Positions 10,045 to 18,647 of a stretch of 26,256 bases of DNA are shown in pieces. Source of the DNA: Stentor coeruleus (Eukaryota; Ciliophora; Heterotrichea; Heterotrichida; Stentoridae); assembly GCA_001970955.1 (NCBI GenBank), contig MPUH01001013.1:1-26256 (forward strand), read 5' to 3'. The notes under the pieces were generated by a model. The model was given only the letters and a program-made list of their open reading frames with translations, made no database searches and was not told the DNA's origin. Positions within the stretch are counted from its first letter, which is position 1. The number at the start of each line of letters is the position of its first letter. The translations under genes were made by a program, and so were the position numbers.

Positions 10045-10264
10045 AAGGAGTATAAAATTCCTATAAAGTAAAATTTTCATGCTAAAATGCATCAACCATT
10101 TAATGTTAGGAAAAAGTTTTGCATGAGAAAAAAAGATTAGTTTTTATAGTAAANCAAGGAGTATAAAATTCCTATAAAGTAAAATTTTCATGCTAAAATA
10201 CATCAACCATTTAATGTTAGGAAAAAGTTTTGCATGAGAAAAAAAGATTAGTTTTTATAGTAAA
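10045..10264. repeat. Direct 109-bp duplication split by one N
   Basis: Bases 10045-10153 and 10156-10264 match except at one G/A position, with an N at 10154. This is probably an unmerged contig overlap upstream of the histone gene. Confidence 0.8.
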
Positions 10265-10346
10265 ACTATTATCGACTTGGTTAAAATGTTATAAATCCAA
10301 TATANAACTATTATCGACTTGGTTAAAATGTTATAAATCCAATATA
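10264..10346. repeat. Direct 41-bp duplication split by one N
   Basis: Bases 10264-10304 and 10306-10346 are identical, with an N at 10305. It directly abuts the previous N-split duplication, so the H2A promoter region was probably assembled from three poorly joined pieces. Confidence 0.8.
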
Positions 10347-10454
10347 AAGTTAAAGAAATTATAGGGGATCCAAAGAAAAATGAACGCTAGGATGTATCCA
10401 TTTTTCTATCAATCTAAATTACTATTGGAAGAAAAGTATCCATATCTAAAGTTG

Positions 10455-10470
10455 TATTATATATAAATAC
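10455..10470 (+). promoter_or_regulatory. TATA-like element upstream of H2A
   Basis: A TATATAAATA-type run lies about 25-35 bases before the H2A ATG. In DNA this AT-rich such a match is weak evidence, and the transcription start is unknown. Confidence 0.25.
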
Positions 10471-10492
10471 GTAAACTCATTATAATCTTTAA

Positions 10493-10900
10493 ATGGCAAC
10501 TATCGGCAAAGGAAAAGGAACAAGAGGCAAAGCAGCAAATGCAACAAAAACCTCCAGATCACAAAAGGCAGGACTTCAATTCCCTGTAGGTAGAATCAGC
10601 AGATTCATGAAACAAGGCAAATATGCTGAAAGAATTGGAGCAGGCGCACCAGTCTATCTTGCTGCCGTTCTTGAATATCTTGCAGCTGAAGTTCTTGAAC
10701 TTGCAGGAAATGCAGCTAAGGATTATAAGAAGACTAGAATTGTCCCAAGACATATTCAATTGGCTATAAGAAATGATGAAGAACTTAACAAATTAATGGC
10801 CAATACTACAATTGCTAATGGAGGTGTAACACCATTTATTCATAGCGCTTTGTTACCAGAAGGTGTTAAGGAGAAAGACGGAGAAGCCCAAGACATTTAA
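10493..10900 (+). CDS. Histone H2A with SQ-type tail changed to AQDI
   Basis: This 135-residue core histone pairs with H2B in the nucleosome. The histone fold is canonical: [20 protein letters not shown] at 25-44, then [20 protein letters not shown] and the [13 protein letters not shown] helix. NDEELNKL near 94-101 supplies the acidic-patch residues. NYAERVGAGAP-type residues and the lack of the H2A.Z docking pattern mark it as an H2A/H2A.X type. The N-terminal tail is Lys/Gly/Thr-rich. The C-terminal tail is longer than in plain H2A and ends Ala-Gln-Asp-Ile, which looks like the H2A.X motif Ser-Gln-(Glu/Asp)-hydrophobic with the phosphorylated Ser replaced by Ala. There is no intron. No metazoan-type histone 3' stem-loop was seen after the TAA. 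Confidence 0.97.
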   Translation: MATIGKGKGTRGKAANATKTSRSQKAGLQFPVGRISRFMKQGKYAERIGAGAPVYLAAVLEYLAAEVLELAGNAAKDYKKTRIVPRHIQLAIRNDEELNKLMANTTIANGGVTPFIHSALLPEGVKEKDGEAQDI

Positions 10901-11218
10901 TTTTTAATTGAGTTGATTTTTTTAAACAAGGGTTTTTGTGTGAAGGTTAGGAATAGATGTAAGAAAAAGAAGGGGAGGATGTTGAATGAGAAGGATTATG
11001 ATGAAAAAAGGAGGATATGGAAGATGAGTATGTTTATTGGAATAATGTATATTATTGAAGGATTAATAATGGGGATATTATAGAATATGTATATTTATGT
11101 TAGGATTTTTGGGAATCGTACATCTTATACCCCCACAACTATAAAAAGTATATATATTATTATAAATATAACACAAATCTCATCACAACCTCAACACGCA
11201 AAATAATAAGTAAAATTA
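10901..11218. other. Convergent intergenic region with GC-skew switch
   Basis: No gene is seen. Downstream of H2A the plus strand is G-rich (10921-10980 has 20 G and 1 C). From about 11115 it turns C-rich towards the 3' end of the next, minus-strand gene. Confidence 0.5.
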
Positions 11219-12073
11219 CTAATTTTCTTCAGCCTCACTATCATTTGGTTTGCAGCACTTCCTACACACTATCACCAAAGCATCGACAAAAATATCTATT
11301 TTAGCCTTAAAAATCAGCAAAGTCACATAAAGTCCATTCTGAAAATTATCTATATTCTCAACATCAGGTAATTTCTTAACAATCCTACTAATTTTAGCTA
11401 CCAAAAACCACTCATAAAACACTAGTCCAAAAGTACAAAGTGAAATCCACAAATAATCATAAAAAACCAACATAAATATCACATACAATACCAAAGTTGT
11501 CATAACCAAACACACAAGTCCTTGTTTTTCACTATATTCCTGGCCTTTAATTTTAGCAAAAACACATCCTCCAAATAAAGATATAATAAGCATACTAACT
11601 TCAAGTAAAAATACCCTAGTCGAAATAGGGATAGAGAGGAAACTCAAAACAACAGCTTCACATATTGAAAAAATCAGGCATAATAAAAATTTTGAAGAGG
11701 ATTTTTGGAATTTTTTTGGATATCTGTTTATTAAACAATATCCTATAAGGTAAACAAACATTGCTACAAGAATTATTACCATAAGAATCAAGTCAATAAT
11801 GATTGAGAATACAAAGAGAAGTAGAAGCATAAAAAATGTTAGCATAAGTTCACAGCATAGAAGGAAATAAACTGAACTGATTATTGATAGATTGTGTTGG
11901 AGAACACCTCTTCGAAGCTCTTGGTGTAGGCTGTGAATTTTTGGATTGGCTTTACTTTCGAACATGTCTATGTTGCCTTTTATTTCTTCATCAGCGAGAT
12001 GTACTCCTAATTTTGTTGCATGGGTTTCAATGAGCTCTTCTTCAATTGCTTTACCCTTTCGTTTGCTTGCCAT
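11219..12073 (-). CDS. Multi-pass membrane protein, divergent TMBIM/Bax-inhibitor-1-like
   Basis: A 284-residue protein with a hydrophilic N-terminus of about 65 residues, then about seven hydrophobic segments and a short Cys/Glu-rich tail. The order of segments resembles the TMBIM (BI-1/LFG) family of ER/Golgi Ca2+-leak and stress proteins: a first helix after LQHNLSIISSVYFLLCCELM, a FAKIKGQEYSEKQGL loop in the middle, and a final segment after FQNGLYVTLLIFKAKIDIF. The acidic residues usually seen in the last two helices (VYDTQ- and LDIINLF-type) are not clearly present, which weakens the call or marks a divergent member. No signal peptide is evident. Stop is TAG. A generic multi-pass protein of unknown function is the alternative. 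Confidence 0.6.
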   Translation of the reverse strand: MASKRKGKAIEEELIETHATKLGVHLADEEIKGNIDMFESKANPKIHSLHQELRRGVLQHNLSIISSVYFLLCCELMLTFFMLLLLFVFSIIIDLILMVIILVAMFVYLIGYCLINRYPKKFQKSSSKFLLCLIFSICEAVVLSFLSIPISTRVFLLEVSMLIISLFGGCVFAKIKGQEYSEKQGLVCLVMTTLVLYVIFMLVFYDYLWISLCTFGLVFYEWFLVAKISRIVKKLPDVENIDNFQNGLYVTLLIFKAKIDIFVDALVIVCRKCCKPNDSEAEEN

Positions 12074-12462
12074 AAAGATTATTTAATGGGATTAGATTTT
12101 TGGATGATGGAGTGGAAATTATTATTTTGATTAAAAGTGGGGATTGTTAGGATTTATAATGATTTAGAGGTTTTGGAGGGATGAAAAATTGGTGATTTGC
12201 AGGAAAGATTGTGATGTTGTTATGTTTAGATAGGTAGTGAATGTTAGAAATTATTATGTTTATATGAAATAGGAAGCTAAGAGGTTTATAGATGAATGTT
12301 TATCTTCCTTATATAGCACTAAATATAATATAAATTATTAATCTTTTAGACTTTAAACCTAGCTTATTTCACTACCTATATCATCTTCCAAACTTTAAAA
12401 CTTTAAAATTACAACAAATCACAACACTTTATTTTTTACTATTAGATTCTCAACAAATTATA
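12074..12462. other. Intergenic region between two minus-strand genes
   Basis: No gene is seen. Bases 12121-12180 have 18 G and no C (upstream flank of the gene at 12073). From about 12340 the plus strand turns C-rich (downstream flank of the gene ending at 12463). The switch point is near 12310. Confidence 0.5.
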
Positions 12463-14190
12463 TCAATTTATTACGAACATATTCTCATACAATGTGTCAG
12501 TATACCGAATCAAACCTTTCTGATGTAGTTTGCAAAAATCATCATCATCTTCTCTTATCTTATCTTTACTTCTCCTAACATCCTCACCACAATCAGCCTT
12601 AAAAAACCCAAAAACGACCATATGAACAACATTACTCCTAACAACAATAAACTCAGGATTTTCAAAAATCTTCCTAAACGTCAAATCATCCTTATTTCCA
12701 TCATTTCTTTCTCTAAACCTTAATTGTTTTATAAATTTTTTAAGGATACTCGTACAATGTTTTATCTGATAATTAGGCATAAGTATAGTAACAGGAGTTT
12801 GCTTATACTTCTCACAAGGAAAAGGTGATCTTTCAATACGTAATTTATGTGAAAGACCTACTTTAGAGCTTATAACAGCTAAAGGGTTATCTTTTATATT
12901 TTCCATATATTTATGTGAAGCTATAACAACAACTTGTTTTTCTGGGTTTTCTATATTAAAATCCTTGTATATTTGTGAGTAATCCTGAAGTTTACTAAGT
13001 TCAGAATTTTGAAAAGCATCTTGACGATAGTAAACTCCACTTAAAAATATGTTAAGATTCTGGAAAATAGATAAAATTACTTTTGTTTTGTCTTCAGGGG
13101 TTTGTAAAACAAGGATTATTCGAAAGAATTTTCCTAGTTTTTTTATATTTTTAAGTGTCCCTGGTTTAATGCATATTTCTGATATGTAAGAACCGAGGAC
13201 TCCTTCAAAGTTTAGAATTATTATGTGGTTTTCGTATTTTACTGGTTGCATGGTAAGGTTTATGCATTTTAAAGTAGGGATTTGCTTGGAAAATTCTTCA
13301 TAGGATGGAACTTTAGCCATTTTAGTTTGAAGATTTTTGGGGGATTTATGACTGATTTCGGATTTCGGAGAACATTTGCACTCGTAGTAAGCTTTTGGGA
13401 GCTTGTATTGATAAGGTTTTTCAGTTGGTTTGATTTTGGAGATTTGCTTCATTATGCGAGTGAAGTATGGAAATGGACTGTTGTAAGGTTCGATTAATCC
13501 ATCTAAAATGCAGTTGAAAGAACTGAAATTAAGGTTTTTGAGAATGTTTGTATAGAAAAAAGGGTCATCATTATGATCCTTACTTTCACTAATAGAAGAA
13601 TTTCTACTTATCATTGGAGATAAAGTTTGTCTACTACTAACTTTAGTTTGTGCTGATCCACTAGGACTACGTATAGGAGGATATAAAAAATTATTCTGCA
13701 TAGCAGTAACAACTCTTCCTTTTCTCTCAGCAACATCATCACAACTAGTAATTTTAATCTGAACCTTATCAATTGGACTTTTCTTTTGTTCAGGACGCAA
13801 CAAAGCTTGGAGTTTGATTTTTTTTACAGAAACTTTCAGAAGTTTTTCCAAAGAAATAGCTGAGTCATTAATACTCAAATGAAGTTTATCTGAAGTCTGT
13901 GGTTCTAATTGGCAAATCTGAGTTTTCGAATCACCTTCGTTATCATTTACTTTAATAAAAGGTAGGGTATTGGACTTCATTAAAACAGTTTGGCCACGTT
14001 TAGCTTTTCGATCTGGGATTATTATATCTGGTAATGTAGGCTTTCGGGATTGCTGGTTTTTACCAAGAAATAACGATGTGCTGAGTATTTGCGACTTAAG
14101 AGATTTTCGATACTTTTTACGATCGTTTAATGCTTTCAAGTTGATAACTCGGTCTTTCATTAATATCGGATTTGGGGATAGGTAAGACAT
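12463..14190 (-). CDS. FCP1/NIF-like HAD-fold protein lacking catalytic Asp residues (pseudophosphatase)
   Basis: A 575-residue protein. Residues 1-300 are basic, Ser/Lys-rich and probably disordered. Residues about 318-445 follow the layout of the NLI-interacting-factor/FCP1 HAD phosphatase domain. IIILNFEGVLG (323-333) sits where the family has its DxDx(T/V) nucleophile loop. IKPGTLKNIKKLGKFFRIIL follows the PGL-type helix and second strand. YYRQDAF resembles the R-(E/D) turn. QVVVIASHKYMENIKDNPLAVI aligns with the VIVDDSP...NAI motif. Here the nucleophile loop has Asn and Glu in place of both Asp residues, and the late acidic pair is Ala-Ser. If the alignment is right the protein cannot use the standard HAD mechanism and may bind rather than dephosphorylate. 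The C-terminal region (450-575) is unassigned. Stop is TGA. Confidence 0.65.
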   Translation of the reverse strand: MSYLSPNPILMKDRVINLKALNDRKKYRKSLKSQILSTSLFLGKNQQSRKPTLPDIIIPDRKAKRGQTVLMKSNTLPFIKVNDNEGDSKTQICQLEPQTSDKLHLSINDSAISLEKLLKVSVKKIKLQALLRPEQKKSPIDKVQIKITSCDDVAERKGRVVTAMQNNFLYPPIRSPSGSAQTKVSSRQTLSPMISRNSSISESKDHNDDPFFYTNILKNLNFSSFNCILDGLIEPYNSPFPYFTRIMKQISKIKPTEKPYQYKLPKAYYECKCSPKSEISHKSPKNLQTKMAKVPSYEEFSKQIPTLKCINLTMQPVKYENHIIILNFEGVLGSYISEICIKPGTLKNIKKLGKFFRIILVLQTPEDKTKVILSIFQNLNIFLSGVYYRQDAFQNSELSKLQDYSQIYKDFNIENPEKQVVVIASHKYMENIKDNPLAVISSKVGLSHKLRIERSPFPCEKYKQTPVTILMPNYQIKHCTSILKKFIKQLRFRERNDGNKDDLTFRKIFENPEFIVVRSNVVHMVVFGFFKADCGEDVRRSKDKIREDDDDFCKLHQKGLIRYTDTLYENMFVIN

Positions 14191-14924
14191 TTTTTTTATT
14201 TATTATGGAAAGAATAAAGTAGAGAAAGTTTAAAAATTACTTACAATTTAATGTCTTCTAAATATGAAATATACATTTTTATATGTGTAAGATAGTTTTA
14301 TTAATAGAGATTATATATATATATAAATTAGCTGCTATCATTATAAATATAAAGCATTTTTATTTTTGTATAGGATAAGGTTTTTATAGTTAATGTTTAT
14401 ATAATAGATAGCATAAATCATAAATTATATAATTTTATTATACTTAATAAGGTATTTTAATTCATTTGATTTATTTGATTTATTTTATAACTAATTTGAA
14501 ATCAAAAGTGCTTGTCAAGACCTTTGAAATTCATTATTCTATGTCTTTTTGATATTTTTGATCAAATTCTATCAAATAAAAGAGAGAAGAAGTTTATTAG
14601 TCTGAGACAAATATTTTCACCACTTTAATAGAATTTTAGACCTTTGATTTATAATTAAATATTCTGAAAACTACGGCTAAAAGTGGAAAAACTACAATCC
14701 TCTATCCTAAGTCATACCTAATATTTTAAAAACTCATAAAAATTCTTAACCCAATTTTCCAAATCACAACAATCAAAAAAGCCTCATAATCCAACTAAAT
14801 CCATTTTTAACCTCCTCAATCATAATCCCAAAAATCCTCACACTCCTTAAACTTCTAAAAATCCATAATTTATCTAAATCCTTATAAAACTTTACGAACT
14901 TTTCATTAAAAAAAAATCTTTATC
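14191..14924. other. Intergenic region between two minus-strand genes
   Basis: No gene is seen. The first part is AT-rich with weak G excess on the plus strand. From about 14690 to 14880 it is strongly C-rich (14761-14820 has 17 C and 1 G), the pattern of a 3' flank of the minus-strand gene that ends at 14925. Confidence 0.5.
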
Positions 14925-15659
14925 CTAAATTTGCCGAAAATGCTGATAAAACTTAAGCCTCATTCTGTTCATCTCACTTTTAGGTTTCTCATTATTATTT
15001 CTTGAGGAAATAGACTTCGCCAATATTTTTGGGGGTTTTAACATAATAGCTTTATCACATTTCTCAATAATCTGATCAATATTAGATACTTTAGTCATAT
15101 AATTTATATATTCATCTTTTGATCGAGGTGTTCTAATTAATGTTGTAGGGGAGATTGGTGGGGTTAAAAAAAACTCAGGTTTTTTTTCTGAGTGTTCAAA
15201 GAAATTCTTCATGTTTTTATCGTGTAAAATAAGTTCTTTTTCAAACTTCCTACGTTTATTTAAATACAAATCTACGCCTCCTGCGCTTTTAAGTAAATTT
15301 TTTTTGTTACATTCTATCATGAAATCTGTTATATGAATTGTTGTTCTGCGAAGTTTTTTTGAATCTACTCCACTAAGAATAATTTGATTCTTCGAGCTTT
15401 TGAACTCAGAAAAAAGGCCGATTTCTTTGAGAGCTTTGATTTTACCTGCTGAACTACATGATTTCAAATTACTGTAAGAATAACTTGGAACTTCATTTTC
15501 CTCTTTTATTGATGGGAAGTTCGGGAATTCATTTAAAGCTGATTCCACGAGGATTTTTGGAGAATTCTGACATGATTTGCTTTGTTTTATTTGGCTATGT
15601 TTGAGAATCAGGCTCAAATGATGATCTGGCTTGGGGATATTTTCTGTGTTAGGTTTCAT
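14925..15659 (-). CDS. Hypothetical protein (244 aa)
   Basis: I recognise no domain. The protein is Lys/Ser/Pro-rich and hydrophilic, with no membrane segment or signal peptide. Short helical stretches occur around KIKALKEIGLFSEFK (about 73-87) and RKFEKELILHDKNMKNFFE (about 137-155). A proline-directed region reads LTPPISPTTLIRTPRSK (about 165-181), with several Ser/Thr-Pro sites that could be kinase targets. The C-terminus is basic. The ORF is continuous, ends in TAG, and is flanked by the C-rich/G-rich signature seen around other genes, which supports it as real. Confidence 0.7.
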   Translation of the reverse strand: MKPNTENIPKPDHHLSLILKHSQIKQSKSCQNSPKILVESALNEFPNFPSIKEENEVPSYSYSNLKSCSSAGKIKALKEIGLFSEFKSSKNQIILSGVDSKKLRRTTIHITDFMIECNKKNLLKSAGGVDLYLNKRRKFEKELILHDKNMKNFFEHSEKKPEFFLTPPISPTTLIRTPRSKDEYINYMTKVSNIDQIIEKCDKAIMLKPPKILAKSISSRNNNEKPKSEMNRMRLKFYQHFRQI

Positions 15660-16291
15660 TTTAATAGGATTTTTGAATTATTATAACTGGAGAAATATTA
15701 TATGGATAAAAGGAAGGAGATTTTAGAAATAAGTTAATGAAGATGCTGTTTTTATGAAGAAGATAATAATAAAGGATGATAATTTGATGTTGAGGATTAA
15801 GATAAGGAAAATTGATGAAGGATTTATAAAAAATTGTATATGAGGATTGATTAAGATTTACAATATTTATGATTAGAAATAAGCTAGAAATTATAGATAT
15901 TTTTTTTTGTATGATTGATTTTAGTCTTAAGAAAATGATTTAGGTTGTAGAGTGAAAAGGTTTAAAAGGTATTTTTATTATGAATTAAGGTACTAAATAT
16001 TATCATTTATTATCTGAATATAATGAAAATATTACTATCATATTTCAAAATAAAATATTATCTACTCAGCCTATTGTCTAAATAATTCAAATACAACATA
16101 AATTTTTCCTATAAATTTTTCCTCTAAACTTCACATATCAGTAACCCAAAATCATCTCAAAAAAATCCTAATTATCAATAACAATCATCCACCCATCCCA
16201 TATCTAACCCCAACACAATCCTCATAAGCCATTTATCTTTAACACAAATTCTTCTTTTTTCTAAGGTTTTAAATAAAAAGTTTATAGTAAC
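15660..16291. other. Divergent intergenic region with GC-skew switch
   Basis: No gene is seen. The left half is G-rich on the plus strand (15721-15780 has 12 G and 1 C). The right half is C-rich (16141-16200 has 19 C and 1 G). The switch near 16030 separates the presumed promoter of the minus gene from that of RSPH3. Confidence 0.55.
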
Positions 16292-18286
16292 ATGGCAGCA
16301 ATAACCGGCGATTATCAATTTTCAGCAGAGCCTCGTATAGTGAAAGCTAAAGCAGAAAAATACCGAGACCAAGATGATCAAGTTCGACCTGTTAATATTA
16401 TGATAGACAAACGTGTAATTCGTGGAAGTACTTTTACATCTATGATTATTCCCGCATCAACACAGCAAGAACTAGAAAATAAGCAAGAAAAAGAAAAAAA
16501 GAGGATTTCACAAATACAAGCTAAAGAAAAAACAGTCTCGCATGAAGGAGAACGTGAAGTTGGGACACCAGAACCTGTAGAAGGACGCCAACATATAGAT
16601 GTGCAGACTGAAAATATCCCAGAAGAACTTTCTGAGAAACCAGTCGAGTTTGAAATAGAAGTACAAACAGATTATTATATAGACCGCCCACCAACACCTT
16701 TGTTTATGCCGAAGAAAACTGGTGAAGACGAAGAAACTCAGGTCGAAGATGGGGAATTGTTTGATTTTGATATTGAAGTAGATCCAATATTAGAAGTACT
16801 TGTAGGGAAAACTCTAGAAATAAGTCGTATGGAAGTTCTTGAAGAAGAAGAACTCCATGCTATGCGTGAACATCAAATGGAATTTGAACAAAAGCGCCGA
16901 AACGAACTTAATGAAGTCCAAAGACTTGAAGGTGAAGAAATCCGTAAACGCGAAGAATCCAAAGCCCGTAAACGTGAAGCAAAAACCAAAAAAGAAAACC
17001 TTCAATTCGCTCATAGAAAATTCATAAGTAGAATCATGGCTAAAAAATACCTGGCCAAATTAGCTCCTACATCATTTGAAGATCTAAAATCTTTTGGAAC
17101 ATATAATGATATCCAAGAAATCAGCTTCCACGATCAGCTTATCCCATGGCTTATCGACACAACATCCGCAAACTTATCAACAAATTCCGCTTTAAAAGAC
17201 CTATTTTCATCAATACTCAAAGATTCATTTTTAAATCTAAAAAACCAACACGCTCAAGCTTTAGAAAGGGAAAAAGACAGGCGAGAAAATGAAAGACTGG
17301 CCGAAATCCAATGGCAAAAAGATGAGGAAAATAGGAAAAAACATAGAGTCCAAATGAGAATAGAAAGGAAACTAGAACAAGAAAGGCAGATCCTCAAAGG
17401 TAAAATCAAAAATAAAATAATAATGACAGGTAATGTTATTGAAAGAATAACATCAAATATTATATCTGATATAGATGGAAGACAGAATGAGAATATTATA
17501 GGAACCCCAGGTGGGCTTATCGGTGAATTAATTCAATTATTTAGCGCTATAGAAGAAGTATTAGTTATGAGAATTTCCCAAGATCAAATGAACTCTATAT
17601 TATTAGACTATATATCACATACTATGAAAAGCCCATTACTTATCTACAACAATTTAAATGAAAATCTTTTTACTGAATTTATAAAATCTCTTAACCGACC
17701 TGGTTTATCATTAGAAACTTTACATCAAGCTGGTGAAGATATAAAACCTATTATATTAAATTATATTCTTAATCCAAATAATGCTGTTCCTGATACAAGT
17801 CTTACAACAATGTGGACACATTTACAGGATTTTAATATAAGAGAAGGGATTATTGAAAGTGTTTTAACTGCTTTTTGGAGTATTTTTACCCTTAGAGATA
17901 TTGATGCTACACATCCAAACCCGAATCGACTTAAAGTTGAAATTAGACCTGTTAATTATGATCAACATTTTGAAGTTGCTGTAGCTAGAATTTGTGTACC
18001 ACAAAAGGAAAATGAAAATGGGGATTTTGAAGATGTGGAACCTATTGAGGATAAGACTATACTTGTTAATCCTACTGGTGAGGAACATTCGGTATTTGTT
18101 ATAAATCAAATAGCGCAAAAGGTGTTGAGAAATGATTTGACGTATTGGATTAAAACTATTAGAGCTTTTGAAGCTGTAGATATTGAAGCTTTACGTAGTT
18201 ATTTGAAGGTAAAAGCTTTGTTGAGAGAAGAGAAATTGTTGAGTATGTTGGCAAAGGATTTACCGGTGTTTGATTTCTACGTTTAA
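16292..18286 (+). CDS. RSPH3: Radial spoke head protein 3 (RSP3)
   Basis: RSP3 forms the dimeric backbone of axonemal radial spokes, anchors them to the microtubule doublet and serves as an A-kinase anchor in other organisms. The conserved family core is clear: KRVIRGSTFTSMI at about 40-52, the EIEVQTDYYIDRPPTPLF block at 121-138, EETQVEDGELFDFDIEVDPI at 147-166, and LEVLVGKTLEISRMEVLEEE at 167-186. A long charged coiled coil rich in Glu, Arg and Lys runs from about 186 to 237. The C-terminal region to 664 includes a second charged helix around residues 320-375 and a mixed domain ending FDFYV. The whole is longer than most RSP3 proteins, the extra length lying at the C-terminus. There is no intron. 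The C-rich 5' flank and G-rich 3' flank match its orientation. Confidence 0.95.
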   Translation: MAAITGDYQFSAEPRIVKAKAEKYRDQDDQVRPVNIMIDKRVIRGSTFTSMIIPASTQQELENKQEKEKKRISQIQAKEKTVSHEGEREVGTPEPVEGRQHIDVQTENIPEELSEKPVEFEIEVQTDYYIDRPPTPLFMPKKTGEDEETQVEDGELFDFDIEVDPILEVLVGKTLEISRMEVLEEEELHAMREHQMEFEQKRRNELNEVQRLEGEEIRKREESKARKREAKTKKENLQFAHRKFISRIMAKKYLAKLAPTSFEDLKSFGTYNDIQEISFHDQLIPWLIDTTSANLSTNSALKDLFSSILKDSFLNLKNQHAQALEREKDRRENERLAEIQWQKDEENRKKHRVQMRIERKLEQERQILKGKIKNKIIMTGNVIERITSNIISDIDGRQNENIIGTPGGLIGELIQLFSAIEEVLVMRISQDQMNSILLDYISHTMKSPLLIYNNLNENLFTEFIKSLNRPGLSLETLHQAGEDIKPIILNYILNPNNAVPDTSLTTMWTHLQDFNIREGIIESVLTAFWSIFTLRDIDATHPNPNRLKVEIRPVNYDQHFEVAVARICVPQKENENGDFEDVEPIEDKTILVNPTGEEHSVFVINQIAQKVLRNDLTYWIKTIRAFEAVDIEALRSYLKVKALLREEKLLSMLAKDLPVFDFYV

Positions 18287-18488
18287 TTAGTATTTAGGTT
18301 TTTAATATTTGGTGATTAGAGATTTTTGATATAAGTTGATGAGAATTTTGAAGTATTTAGGAAGTTAGTGGGTTAAGGATTTTTTATGTTGAGTTTTGGC
18401 ATTTTAGAGAATTTTGATATGATTTTTTAAGAGATTTTAGTGTATTTTATACTTTGAAAAAGTTTAGAAAGAATAAGGAATAGAGAAT
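18287..18488. other. G-rich 3' flank of RSPH3
   Basis: No gene is seen. Bases 18301-18360 have 13 G and no C on the plus strand, the typical 3'-flank composition of a plus-strand gene here. The block ends at the tRNA gene. Confidence 0.45.
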
Positions 18489-18493
18489 AAAAA
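18489..18493 (-). terminator. RNA polymerase III terminator of tRNA-Ser
   Basis: On the minus strand a run of five T follows directly after the discriminator G of the tRNA. This is the usual Pol III stop signal. Confidence 0.75.
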
Positions 18494-18574
18494 CGACAGC
18501 AGCAGGATTCGAACCTGCGCGGGAAATCCCAACAGATTTCAAGTCTGTCGCCTTAACCACTCGGCCATGCTGTC
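18494..18574 (-). tRNA. tRNA-Ser (anticodon UGA)
   Basis: A class II tRNA with a perfect 7-bp acceptor stem (GACAGCA with TGCTGTC) and discriminator G, as expected for serine. The D arm contains GAGTGGTTAAGG, the Pol III A box. The anticodon stem ACAGA/TCTGT encloses the loop CTTGAAA, giving anticodon UGA for UCA codons. A short variable arm with GGGA/TCCC pairing and the T arm GCAGG-TTCGAAT-CCTGC (B box) complete it. No intron and no encoded CCA. It lies between RSPH3 and the DYRK gene. Confidence 0.97.
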
Positions 18575-18647
18575 TGCTATGTTTCGGTATAGCAGTTATT
18601 GATTTATACTTGTAATGGCAAAGAAGAAAATCAACGAATTATGTTAT

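Larger units (their letters stand above)
9782..10492. other. Divergent intergenic region between PKA-R and H2A
   Basis: The first 120 bases or so are G-rich on the plus strand, as expected upstream of a minus-strand gene. The rest is AT-rich and contains two N-split duplications (10045-10346). Near the H2A start there is a TATA-like run. No gene is seen. Confidence 0.5.
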
